This document shows, piece after piece, positions 1 through 5,963 of a stretch of 5,963 nt of DNA (position 1 is the first letter of the stretch; the number at the start of each line of letters is the position of its first letter). A program made the translations under genes and the position numbers. This DNA comes from Alistipes sp. (GTDB taxonomy: Bacteria; Bacteroidota; Bacteroidia; Bacteroidales; Rikenellaceae). The stretch lies in the NCBI GenBank assembly GCA_009774895.1, contig VSOO01000099.1:1-5963 (forward strand), given 5' to 3'. The notes below the pieces were generated by a model, which ran no database searches, was not told the origin of the DNA, and saw only the letters and a program-made list of their open reading frames with translations.

Positions 1-336
1 CCCGCGGTGAAGGGCGTGGAGTTCGGTGCCGGCTTCGCGGGGGCCCGCATGCGGGGCTCGGAGTACAACGACCGCATCCTCGATGCCGCGGGCCGCACGG
101 CGACAAACCACGACGGGGGCATCAACGGCGGCATGACCAACGGCAACGAGATCCTTTTCCGTGCGGCGTTCAAACCCACGCCCAGCATCGCCCGCGAGCA
201 GCTGACCTACCATTTCGGCGAGCAGCGGCTGCTGCCGCTCCGCATCCGGGGGCGTCACGACGCCTGCGTGGCACTGCGCGGCGCCGTGGTCGCGGAGGCC
301 GCCGCCGCCATTGCGCTGGCCGACCTGATGCGCTGA
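1..336 (+). CDS. aroC: Chorismate synthase, C-terminal part (5' end outside window)
   Basis: This is the last enzyme of the shikimate pathway. It converts 5-enolpyruvylshikimate-3-phosphate to chorismate in the cytoplasm and needs reduced FMN. The visible 111 residues read in frame from base 1, and no start codon belongs here; the GTG at position 7 is an internal valine codon. Family hallmarks are clear: GVEFGAGF (residues 5-12 of the fragment), GSEYND (19-24), TNHDGGINGGMTNG (35-48), TPSI (60-63), and the C-terminal signature RHDACVALRGAVVAEA (85-100), which fits the PROSITE-type chorismate synthase pattern as I remember it. The protein ends normally at TGA 334-336. prmC follows 38 bases downstream on the same strand with no obvious terminator between, so the two may be cotranscribed. 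Identity is nearly certain; only the N-terminal two-thirds is missing. Confidence 0.97.
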   Translation, partial: PAVKGVEFGAGFAGARMRGSEYNDRILDAAGRTATNHDGGINGGMTNGNEILFRAAFKPTPSIAREQLTYHFGEQRLLPLRIRGRHDACVALRGAVVAEAAAAIALADLMR

Positions 337-374
337 ATTTCCGGCACGCCCCGCATTTGAAAAACCGAACCGTC

Positions 375-1280
375 ATGACCACACGCCGCGACATCCTTGC
401 CCGCATCGCCGGGCCCCTCGAATCCCTCTACGGAGCGCACGAAGCGCGCCAGATCGCCCTCACGGTCGTTTCGGACCGCACGGGCATACAGCCCGCGGCG
501 CTCCTTGCCGACCCCGGCGCCCCGCTCGACCTGCCCGACCTGGCGCGGCTCGTCGCGGAGCTGGCCGCGGGGCGCCCCGTGCAGTACGTGCTCGGGGCCG
601 CGGAGTTCTGCGGCCTGCGGATCGGCGTGCGCGAGGGGGTGCTCATCCCCCGTCCCGAAACCGAGGAGCTGGTGCTGCGGATCGCCTCGGAGCACCGCGC
701 GGCCCGCAGCATCCTCGACGTGGGCACCGGCAGCGGTTGCATCGCCCTCGCGCTCAAAAGCCTGCTGTCCGATGCCGCGGTGACCGGCGCGGACCTGTCG
801 CCCGAGGCGCTGGCCGTGGCGCGGGGCAATGCCGCGGCCCTGGGGCTCGACGTCGCGTTCGTGCGTGCCGATGCGCTGCGTGCGTGCGGCGCCTCGGGCG
901 GTGCGGATGCCTCCGGTGCGTGCGGTGCCGCCGCTGCGGTGCCCGGCCTTGTGGAGGCATGCCCCGGGCCGTACGACGTGGTGGTCTCCAATCCGCCCTA
1001 CGTGCCCGAATCCGAACGGGGCGCCCTGCGCCGCAACGTCGCCGGGTACGAGCCCGCCGAGGCGCTGTTCGTGCCCGACGACGATCCGCTGCGCTTCTAC
1101 CGGGCCATCGCCCGTGCCGCGCGCGGCATGCTCCGCAGCGGCGGTGCGCTCTGCTTCGAGATTCACGAAGCCTTCGGCGGGGAGATGCTCCGCCTGGGCG
1201 ACGCACTGGGCTATCGCTGCTGCGAGCTCTTCCGCGACTTCCGCGACCGGCCCCGCACCGTGCGGTTCCGGCAGCCCTGA
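375..1280 (+). CDS. prmC: Peptide chain release factor N5-glutamine methyltransferase (PrmC/HemK)
   Basis: PrmC methylates the glutamine of the GGQ motif in release factors RF1 and RF2, using S-adenosylmethionine, and so supports translation termination. The 301-residue protein has a helical N-terminal domain (about 1-85, with RPVQYVLG at 67-74) followed by a Rossmann methyltransferase domain. Visible motifs are IPRPETEELV (91-100), the SAM-binding loop LDVGTGSGCIALAL (114-127), the acidic strand end ADLSPEAL (139-146), and the diagnostic substrate-binding NPPY at 206-209. I chose ATG 375 because MTTRRDIL resembles the usual family N-terminus; an in-frame TTG at 357 would add six residues but is a weaker choice. 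No Shine-Dalgarno is seen; the upstream bases are A-rich (AAAAACCGAA). An extra Ala/Gly/Cys-rich stretch at about 170-197, just before NPPY, is longer than in the E. coli protein. Identity is firm. Confidence 0.95.
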   Translation: MTTRRDILARIAGPLESLYGAHEARQIALTVVSDRTGIQPAALLADPGAPLDLPDLARLVAELAAGRPVQYVLGAAEFCGLRIGVREGVLIPRPETEELVLRIASEHRAARSILDVGTGSGCIALALKSLLSDAAVTGADLSPEALAVARGNAAALGLDVAFVRADALRACGASGGADASGACGAAAAVPGLVEACPGPYDVVVSNPPYVPESERGALRRNVAGYEPAEALFVPDDDPLRFYRAIARAARGMLRSGGALCFEIHEAFGGEMLRLGDALGYRCCELFRDFRDRPRTVRFRQP

Positions 1281-1318
1281 GGCTGCGGGGCGCTTTGCGG
1301 GGGCGGGCGGCTGCCGGA
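1267..1318. repeat. Inverted repeat overlapping the prmC stop, with two possible pairings
   Basis: TCCGGCAGCC at 1267-1276 is a perfect 10-base inverted match to GGCTGCCGGA at 1309-1318, with a 32-base loop. The same left arm can instead form a tight hairpin: GCAGCC (1271-1276) with GGCTGC (1281-1286) around a CTGA loop that contains most of the prmC stop codon. The two pairings exclude each other. No run of T follows directly; the AT-rich tract at 1340-1351 is about 20 bases further on and looks like part of the recX promoter. It may slow or end transcription after prmC, but in such GC-rich DNA chance pairing is a real alternative. Confidence 0.35.
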
Positions 1319-1342
1319 GTCCCTGGGGCCGCACGCTCCGAT

Positions 1343-1373
1343 TTTGATTTTCCGCCGAAAGACCCTACCTTTG
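1343..1373 (+). promoter_or_regulatory. Bacteroidetes-type promoter upstream of recX
   Basis: TTTG at 1343-1346 is followed, after exactly 19 bases, by TACCTTTG at 1366-1373. This matches the known Bacteroidetes vegetative promoter (-33 TTTG, spacer of about 19-21 bases, -7 TAnnTTTG) at every defined position. It sits in a small AT-rich island, with GATTTT repeated in tandem at 1340-1351, inside otherwise very GC-rich DNA. Transcription should start a few bases after 1373, giving recX a leader of only about 15-20 bases. It is the only full match to this promoter form that I found in the window, and it probably drives recX and the two genes after it. Confidence 0.78.
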
Positions 1374-1396
1374 TCCGATTCCGAATTCCGCCACGC

Positions 1397-1921
1397 ATGA
1401 CCGACCGACCGACCTCACGCCGCGAACGCCGCGACAAGACGCCCGAGCAGGCGCTTGCGGCCCTCATGCGCCTTTGCGCCCGGGCCGAAAAGTCGTCGGG
1501 CGACGCCCTGCGCCTCATGCGCACGTGGGGCGTGGCGGAGGAGGCCCGCCGCGAGGTGCTGCGCAAGCTCACGGCCCAGGGCTTCATCGACGACGCCCGC
1601 TATGCGGGGGCGTTCGTGCGCGACAAGATCCGCCTCGCGGGGTGGGGCGCCCGCAAGATCCGCACGGCCCTCCGGGCCAAGGGAGTCGCCGATGCGGCGA
1701 TCGACGCCGCGCTGGCCGAGACGGACGATCCCGAGGGACGCGGCGCGAGGCTGCGCACGCGGCTCGAACGCAAGCTGCGCACGGTGCGTGCCGCAGACCC
1801 CTACGACCTCAGAAACAAGCTGCTCCGCCATGCGCTGTCGCTCGGCTACGACTATGCCGAGAGTGCCGCGGCGGTCGCGGAGCTGACCGAAACTCCCGAA
1901 ATTCCATGCGACGACTTCTGA
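1397..1921 (+). CDS. recX: RecX-family regulatory protein
   Basis: RecX binds RecA filaments and limits RecA's recombinase and coprotease activity. The 174-residue protein has the all-helical, three-repeat RecX layout. Family features include ALMRLCARAEKSSGDALRLM (22-41; family form: L..L..R..S..EL...L), the central QGFIDDARYAGAFVRDKI (61-78), GARKIRTALRAKGV (84-97), and a last helical repeat ending in LRHALSLGYDYAES (143-156). The reading frame is open far upstream (to about 737), but that stretch overlaps prmC and has shadow-ORF composition. ATG 1397 is the first start after the promoter and gives a normal family length. No Shine-Dalgarno is visible, as is common in Bacteroidetes. recA is not adjacent. 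The last 16 bases overlap the start of the M23 peptidase gene, which points to one transcript and probably coupled translation. Confidence 0.93.
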   Translation: MTDRPTSRRERRDKTPEQALAALMRLCARAEKSSGDALRLMRTWGVAEEARREVLRKLTAQGFIDDARYAGAFVRDKIRLAGWGARKIRTALRAKGVADAAIDAALAETDDPEGRGARLRTRLERKLRTVRAADPYDLRNKLLRHALSLGYDYAESAAAVAELTETPEIPCDDF

Positions 1922-3639
1922 TCTGCCTCCTCGCTCTGTTTGCGGCATGCGCCGTGCGCGGCGCCGAGCCTCCGCGCCTCGATTCCGCGGATTACGACTA
2001 CCCGGTGCTCCACGTGCGGGGGCAGCACTCGGCCTCCTTCGGCGAGATGCGGCCCAACCATTTCCACTCGGGCATCGACATCAAGACCGACGGCGCCGAG
2101 GGCAAGCCGGTCGTGGCCGTGGCTTCGGGTTACGTCTCGCGCATCGTCGTCAGCCCCACGGGCTACGGCCGTGCGCTCTACCTCACGCTCGACAACGGGT
2201 ACACGGCCGTCTACGGTCACCTGTCGCGTTTCCGCGACGACCTGGAGCAGTTCGCGGAGTCGGAGCGCCGGCGTCTGCGCCGCAACAAGGTCGATCTCGG
2301 CTGTCCGCCCGACCGCTTCCGCGTGTGCCGCGGCGACCGCATCGCCTTCTCGGGCAACACGGGAAGTTCGTTCGGTCCGCACCTCCACTTCGAGCTGCGC
2401 GAGACCGCCACGCAGCGCACGCTGAACCTCGTGCGGCAGGGCATCGCCCGCCCCGAGGACGACATGCCGCCCGTGATCGTGCGCATCCGCTACATCGAGA
2501 CCGACACCGTGCAGGGCGTGCCCGTGCACCGCGCTCCCGCCGTGTGCGACGCCGTGCGGGTCGATGCCGGCACCTACCGCCTCGCGCGGCCGACGCCGCT
2601 GCCCGTCGGTGCGAACGGCTCTTTCGTGGTCGAGGCCACCGACCGCCGCAACGGCGTGACCAACACCTTCGGACTCTACCGCGTCACACTCTATGTCGAT
2701 GGCGAGCCGCACTACGAATACCGCATGGACGGATTCACGTTCGACCGCTCGCGCGACTGCAATGTCGCCGCCTGCTACTCCGTGCAGATCGCCTCGCGCA
2801 ACGAGGCCATCCGCCTGGCCCGGGTCGAGGGGGCGCCGGACTTCTTCTGCCCCGTGGCCGTGCGCCGCGGCGCCGTGGGGGCCGCGGAGGGCGAGCGGCG
2901 CAGCCTCCGCATCGAGGCCGAGGACGACTGCGGCAACATCTCGCGCCTCGATTTCGAGGTCGTGGGCCGCGCTCCGTGGCATGCCGTGCGCGACACGCTG
3001 GCCGTGCGCTGCGATCGCAGCCGCACCCACGTGCTGACGTGCCCCGGAGCACGTGCGGTGCTGCCCGCCGGTGCGCTCTACGAGTCGGCGTTCCTGCGCC
3101 TCCGGCCCTCGGGCGTGCGCATCGCGTGCGACACCTCGCTCCTCGTCCTGAGCCCCGCATACCGCTTCCTGCCCTGCACCGAGCCGCTCCGCAAACCCGC
3201 GGAGGTGCGGATCGAAGCCTACGTGCCGGAGGCGCTGCGGCCGCATGCGGTGCTGGCCGCGCTCGACCGCCGGGGCCGTCCGACCTGCGTCGGGGGCACC
3301 TGCTCGGGCGGCGGCGTCACGGCCCGCACCGCCGTGACGGGCGATCTGTTCGTGGCGGCGGATACCGTGGCGCCCTCCGTGCGTCCGCTTTTCGGCGAGG
3401 GCGCCGACCTGGGGGCCGCACGCCGCATGTCGTTCCGGACGACGGACAACTTTTCGGGCATCGCCTCGTGCGAGCTGCGCATCGACGGCGAGTGGGTCCC
3501 CTGTGACCGCCAGCCCGTGCGGGGCACGGTGACCCATACGTTCGCGCTGCCCCGCACGGGTGCGCGCCACACGTACCTGCTTGAGGTGCGCGACCGCTGC
3601 GGCAACGCCGCGCGCCGCACCGGAACCTTCGTCCGCTGA
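1906..3639 (+). CDS. Exported M23 (LytM-type) zinc metallopeptidase with C-terminal Ig-like region
   Basis: The protein has 577 residues. MRRLLICLLALFAACAVRGA (1-20) is a signal peptide; cleavage near 19-20 by signal peptidase I is likely, while C15 is preceded by FAA, a poor lipobox. The M23 domain covers about 36-170. All active-site residues are present: zinc ligands H54 and D58 (HSGID) and H161, with catalytic H105 (YGHL) and H159 (both in or near GPHLHFELR, 157-165, for the last pair). Such enzymes cut peptides in peptidoglycan, so a periplasmic cell-wall role is likely. Residues about 180-577 look like beta-rich repeats: DDCGN (340-344) and DRCGN (563-567) end two similar segments, and DNFSGIASCELRIDGEW (514-530) is typical of bacterial Ig-like modules. 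The mature part has about 16 cysteines. ATG 1906 lies inside the end of recX. The substrate bond and binding partners are not shown by the sequence. Confidence 0.93.
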   Translation: MRRLLICLLALFAACAVRGAEPPRLDSADYDYPVLHVRGQHSASFGEMRPNHFHSGIDIKTDGAEGKPVVAVASGYVSRIVVSPTGYGRALYLTLDNGYTAVYGHLSRFRDDLEQFAESERRRLRRNKVDLGCPPDRFRVCRGDRIAFSGNTGSSFGPHLHFELRETATQRTLNLVRQGIARPEDDMPPVIVRIRYIETDTVQGVPVHRAPAVCDAVRVDAGTYRLARPTPLPVGANGSFVVEATDRRNGVTNTFGLYRVTLYVDGEPHYEYRMDGFTFDRSRDCNVAACYSVQIASRNEAIRLARVEGAPDFFCPVAVRRGAVGAAEGERRSLRIEAEDDCGNISRLDFEVVGRAPWHAVRDTLAVRCDRSRTHVLTCPGARAVLPAGALYESAFLRLRPSGVRIACDTSLLVLSPAYRFLPCTEPLRKPAEVRIEAYVPEALRPHAVLAALDRRGRPTCVGGTCSGGGVTARTAVTGDLFVAADTVAPSVRPLFGEGADLGAARRMSFRTTDNFSGIASCELRIDGEWVPCDRQPVRGTVTHTFALPRTGARHTYLLEVRDRCGNAARRTGTFVR

Positions 3640-3661
3640 GCGGCCGCAACCTCCCGATCCG

Positions 3662-4525
3662 ATGCCTCGCCTCCCCGAATACCCGTTTCTGCGCCTTGCG
3701 CTCCTCGTCCTGCTCTGTGCGGCGTGCGGGGCTCCGCTCGGCGCGCAGCCCCGCATGCTGCGCATCGCCTGCTTCGATGCCGACCGGCTCTACGACACCG
3801 TGCCGGCGCTCTTCTACGACGATTCGGATTTCACGCCCGACGGCCGTATGCGCTGGACCGCCGGGCGCTACGGCCGGAAGATCCGCGATGCGGCGGCGCT
3901 GCTCGACTCGCTGGCGTCGGATATCGCGGCCGTTACGGGCGTGGAGAACGAAGGCGTCGTCCGCGACCTCGCGGCGGCCTGCCACGAGGAGTACTGCTTC
4001 CTCCACCGCACGCTCAACCGCTTCGACGGCCTCGACATCGCGCTGCTCTACCGCGGCGACCGTTTCCGTCCCCTCGGGGCCCGCGAGGGCCGCGGATGGC
4101 TCTTCGTGGTGGGCGAGGTCTTCGTGCCGGGCGCTCCGCCCCGCAGGGTCGGGGTGCTGGTCGCGCTCGACGCACGCCATGCCGCCGAAGCGCTCGCCGA
4201 CCGCCGGGAGGAGCACCCCGCGCTGCCGCTGCTCGTCGCAGGGCGCTTCGCACCGGAGCTGGCCCGCCGTTTCGGGCTGCACGACGCCCATGCGCGGGCC
4301 GAGCGTGCGGGCCGCGGGAATGTCCGCTACCGCAGCGGATGGCGCATGCGCGACCGGATCCTGGTCGATACGCTCTTCGCGCCTCCCCGCGTGGGCGATG
4401 TCTATGCCCGGCGCCGGCTCGTGTCGCCGCACGACGGAGCGCCCGTGCCGACCTATGACCGCACGACCTACCGCGGGGGCGTGAGCCGGGCCCTGCCCGT
4501 CTATGCGGAGGTGGAGCTGAGGTAG
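3662..4525 (+). CDS. Exported EEP-fold (endonuclease/exonuclease/phosphatase) homologue, probably catalytically inactive
   Basis: The protein has 287 residues, with a signal peptide at about 9-28 (hydrophobic run, then PLGA before Q29). The rest follows Bacteroidetes EEP proteins: FDADRLYDT (38-46; family YNVENLFDT), DDSDFTPDGRMRWTAGRYGR (53-72), SDIAAVTGVEN (86-96; family PDIVALCEVEN), GLDIALLYRGDRF (123-135) and RMRDRILV (228-235; family near iDqilvs). The catalytic positions are changed at each motif: Asn to D39, the metal-binding Glu to G93, GDFN to GRFA (194-197), and the final SDH to SRA (275-277). The NHWPSR motif is also unrecognisable (A168-H173). The reading frame is intact and codon use resembles neighbouring genes, so this looks like a maintained pseudoenzyme rather than a decaying gene. 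It starts 22 bases after the M23 gene. The family assignment and the motif alignment are from memory; the function is unknown. Confidence 0.78.
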   Translation: MPRLPEYPFLRLALLVLLCAACGAPLGAQPRMLRIACFDADRLYDTVPALFYDDSDFTPDGRMRWTAGRYGRKIRDAAALLDSLASDIAAVTGVENEGVVRDLAAACHEEYCFLHRTLNRFDGLDIALLYRGDRFRPLGAREGRGWLFVVGEVFVPGAPPRRVGVLVALDARHAAEALADRREEHPALPLLVAGRFAPELARRFGLHDAHARAERAGRGNVRYRSGWRMRDRILVDTLFAPPRVGDVYARRRLVSPHDGAPVPTYDRTTYRGGVSRALPVYAEVELR

Positions 4526-4652
4526 GGGCGCAGCTGCGCGGTGTTCCGTCGATTATTATGGTATTCGCGTTGCCGTGCGGGCTGCCTGTCCGGCGCGGGG
4601 CCGCTCCGGTCCGGCGTTTTCCGCGCGTAATGTTTCGGCAGGTCATGGAATG

Positions 4653-4692
4653 CTTCCGCCCCGCTTCGGAATTTTCCGAAGCGGGGCGGAAG
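4653..4692. terminator. Perfect 18-bp hairpin between convergent genes, probable bidirectional terminator
   Basis: The arm at 4653-4670 (starting CTTCCGCCCC) is perfectly complementary to 4675-4692, with a 4-base ATTT loop. It lies 127 bases after the stop of the EEP-like gene and 16 bases beyond the stop of the minus-strand M16 gene, where a shared terminator is expected. Neither side has a true T run: the plus strand continues GCTTTGTC and the minus strand CATTCCATGACC. It could act by the stem alone or protect 3' ends. The rest of the 183-base gap (4526-4708) has no gene I can support. Confidence 0.75.
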
Positions 4693-4708
4693 GCTTTGTC
4701 GGCGAACG

Positions 4709-5963
4709 CTACCAGGGCGACTCGGCGCCGGCCACGACGGTCACCAGCTCCCCGCGGCCGAGGTAGCGGGCGGCGAGCCGCCGCACCTCTTCGGGCGTGA
4801 CGGCGCGGATGCGGCGCAGGTTCTCGTCCACGGCCTCGTTGCCCGTGCCGCAGAGCAGGTTCTCGATCGTGACGTCGGCGATGCCGAACGGCCCGTCGAG
4901 GATGCGCATCATCTCGCCCGCCATGATGTTCTTCACCAGCGCTAGCTCCTCCTCGGGCATGGGTTCGCAGGCCAGGCGGGCGATCTGTTCGTCGATCGCG
5001 GCCAGGGCGTCGCGCGTGACGGCGCTGCCCACCTGCGTGGCGACGGCGAAGTATCCCTCGCGTTCGAAATTGACCATGGCGGCCGCCACGCCGTAGGTGT
5101 AGCCCCGCTCCTCGCGCAGCGTGCGCATGAGGCGCGAGCCGAAGTAGCCGCCGAGGGCCGTGGCCACCACCTGCATGCCCGTGAAGTCGGGGTGGGTGCG
5201 CGGAAAGAGCAGCCGCCCGATGCGGATCGACGACTGCACGGCGCCGGGGTGGGGCACGAAGGCGCGGTGCTCCGTGCGCACGGGCGGGAAGTCCGCGTCG
5301 GCCCGCATGCCGTGCGGCAGCCGTGCGGCGAGGTCCGCCACCGCGTCGCGCTCGGCGTCGCCGATGCGGCCGCTGCACACCACGAAGCAGTTGTCGGCGG
5401 TGTAGAGCCGTGCGTAGTGGGCCTCGACGTCGGTGCGTGCGAGGCGGTCGTACTCCCCGGCGGGCGACGAGATGCCGTAGGGGTGCTGCTCGCCGAACAT
5501 GCAGGCGGCGAAGCGTTCGCGGGCCCGGGTTTCGACTTTCGTGCGCTCGATGGTCAGCTCCTGGCGCCGGCGGGCGCAGTAGGTGCGGAACTCCTCCTCG
5601 GGAAAGAGGGGCCGCAGCAGGATGTCGGCGGCCACGTCGAGCGTCTCGCGGAAGAACTTCGAGAGGGTGCAGAAACTGAGGTACACGAAGTCGCGGTCGA
5701 TCGACACCTCGTAGTAGGAGCCGTAGTAGTCGAGCCGCTCGGCGATGCGGCGGGCCGGCATGCCGGGGCTGCCCTCGGCCAGCATGTTGGCCGTGACCGA
5801 CGCGGCGAAGGGCCGGTGCTGGTGGACCGAGCCCGCGCGGAACACGAACGTCACGCGCAGCACTTCGAACTGGTCGGCGGGCAGCAGGTGGAGCGAAACG
5901 CCGTTGGGGAGGCGGAGGGTCCGCACGGGGGGGATGCCCAGGACGTCGGGCAGGGCGGTTATG
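4709..5963 (-). CDS. M16-family (insulinase-like) protein lacking the zinc motif; N-terminus outside window
   Basis: The stop TAG is at 4711-4709 and the frame stays open to the right edge, giving 417 visible residues. A GTG at 5926 is in frame, but ALPDVLGIPPV before it continues the usual M16 lead into LRLPNGVSLHLL, so the true start is probably further right. The layout is M16: an N-terminal domain (to about residue 220) with RIAERLDYYGSYYEVS and FGEQHPYG, then a C-terminal domain with LMRTLREERGYTYG (about 5131-5090), the conserved R/Y substrate-binding loop. The zinc-binding HxxEH is replaced by SVTAN (5800-5786), so this copy should not be a peptidase itself. In M16 pairs one subunit is catalytic and the other is not, and a catalytic partner may lie beyond the window. 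Its length fits a single M16 unit of about 420-430 residues. Whether it is exported cannot be seen. Its promoter is also outside. Confidence 0.9.
   Translation of the reverse strand, partial: ITALPDVLGIPPVRTLRLPNGVSLHLLPADQFEVLRVTFVFRAGSVHQHRPFAASVTANMLAEGSPGMPARRIAERLDYYGSYYEVSIDRDFVYLSFCTLSKFFRETLDVAADILLRPLFPEEEFRTYCARRRQELTIERTKVETRARERFAACMFGEQHPYGISSPAGEYDRLARTDVEAHYARLYTADNCFVVCSGRIGDAERDAVADLAARLPHGMRADADFPPVRTEHRAFVPHPGAVQSSIRIGRLLFPRTHPDFTGMQVVATALGGYFGSRLMRTLREERGYTYGVAAAMVNFEREGYFAVATQVGSAVTRDALAAIDEQIARLACEPMPEEELALVKNIMAGEMMRILDGPFGIADVTIENLLCGTGNEAVDENLRRIRAVTPEEVRRLAARYLGRGELVTVVAGAESPW

Noticed and set aside
352..359. CGCATTTG as a possible -7 box for prmC
   Set aside because: Only the TTTG half matches; the required TA is absent and no -33 TTTG is correctly placed.
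255..1334. Minus-strand open frame of 359 codons opposite aroC and prmC
   Set aside because: It overlaps two certain genes, has shadow-like composition, and shows no recognisable motif.
737..1396. Upstream extension of the recX frame
   Set aside because: It would overlap prmC for over 500 bases, has Arg-rich shadow composition, and ignores the promoter just before ATG 1397.
3704..3727. Possible lipobox (C22 preceded by CAA) in the EEP-like protein
   Set aside because: Position -3 is Cys rather than Leu, Val or Ile, so ordinary signal peptidase I cleavage after PLGA fits better. Lipidation is not excluded.
1852..3765. Minus-strand open frame of 637 codons opposite the M23 gene
   Set aside because: Long antisense frames are expected opposite GC-rich codons. 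The translation is His/Arg/Gly/Ala-rich with no domain pattern, while the plus strand encodes a clear M23 protein.
4528..4539. GCGCAGCTGCGC palindrome just after the EEP-like gene stop
   Set aside because: A 12-base palindrome with no loop and no following T run is likely by chance in this composition. The 18-bp stem downstream is a much better terminator.
4558..4800. Small plus-strand open frame of 80 codons in the convergent gap
   Set aside because: It runs straight through the 18-bp hairpin and into the antisense of the M16 gene, with no family resemblance and no promoter.
4014..5378. Minus-strand open frame of 454 codons across the terminator and two genes
   Set aside because: It runs out of frame through the M16 gene, across the hairpin, and antisense to the EEP-like gene. 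Its composition is Arg/Ala/Gly/His repeats.

Overview
This window is very GC-rich by eye and is packed with ordinary chromosomal genes. The best guess is a high-GC member of the Bacteroidales, with an Alistipes/Rikenellaceae-like genome. This is inferred from three things: a promoter that matches the Bacteroidetes form (TTTG, 19 bases, TAnnTTTG), the lack of Shine-Dalgarno sequences before the starts, and protein families (exported M23 peptidase, EEP-family protein, M16 homologue) whose closest remembered relatives are in Bacteroides and Alistipes. I see no mobile element, tRNA, rRNA or CRISPR array.

Layout, left to right. (1) Positions 1-336 are the C-terminal end of chorismate synthase (aroC), cut by the window edge. 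(2) At 375-1280 is prmC, the release-factor glutamine methyltransferase. (3) A 116-base gap holds an inverted repeat at the prmC stop and a clear Bacteroidetes-type promoter. (4) That promoter appears to drive a three-gene set: recX (1397-1921), an exported M23 metallopeptidase that overlaps recX by 16 bases (1906-3639), and an exported protein with the endonuclease/exonuclease/phosphatase (EEP) fold, 22 bases further on (3662-4525). (5) A 183-base gap between convergent genes carries a perfect 18-bp hairpin, probably a shared terminator. (6) On the minus strand, 4709 to the right edge is an M16-family protein whose N-terminus lies outside the window.

The most notable point is that the last two genes, which face each other, both encode members of enzyme families that have lost their catalytic residues while keeping the surrounding framework and an intact reading frame. 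In the EEP-like protein, every catalytic motif I can align is substituted, which suggests a secreted pseudoenzyme of unknown role. In the M16 protein the zinc-binding HxxEH motif reads SVTAN, as in the non-catalytic partner subunits of this family. The M23 peptidase, by contrast, keeps its full active site and probably cuts peptidoglycan cross-links or stem peptides in the periplasm. I found no convincing unknown multi-gene system. The pairing of a RecA regulator with two exported proteins under one promoter is the most unusual arrangement.
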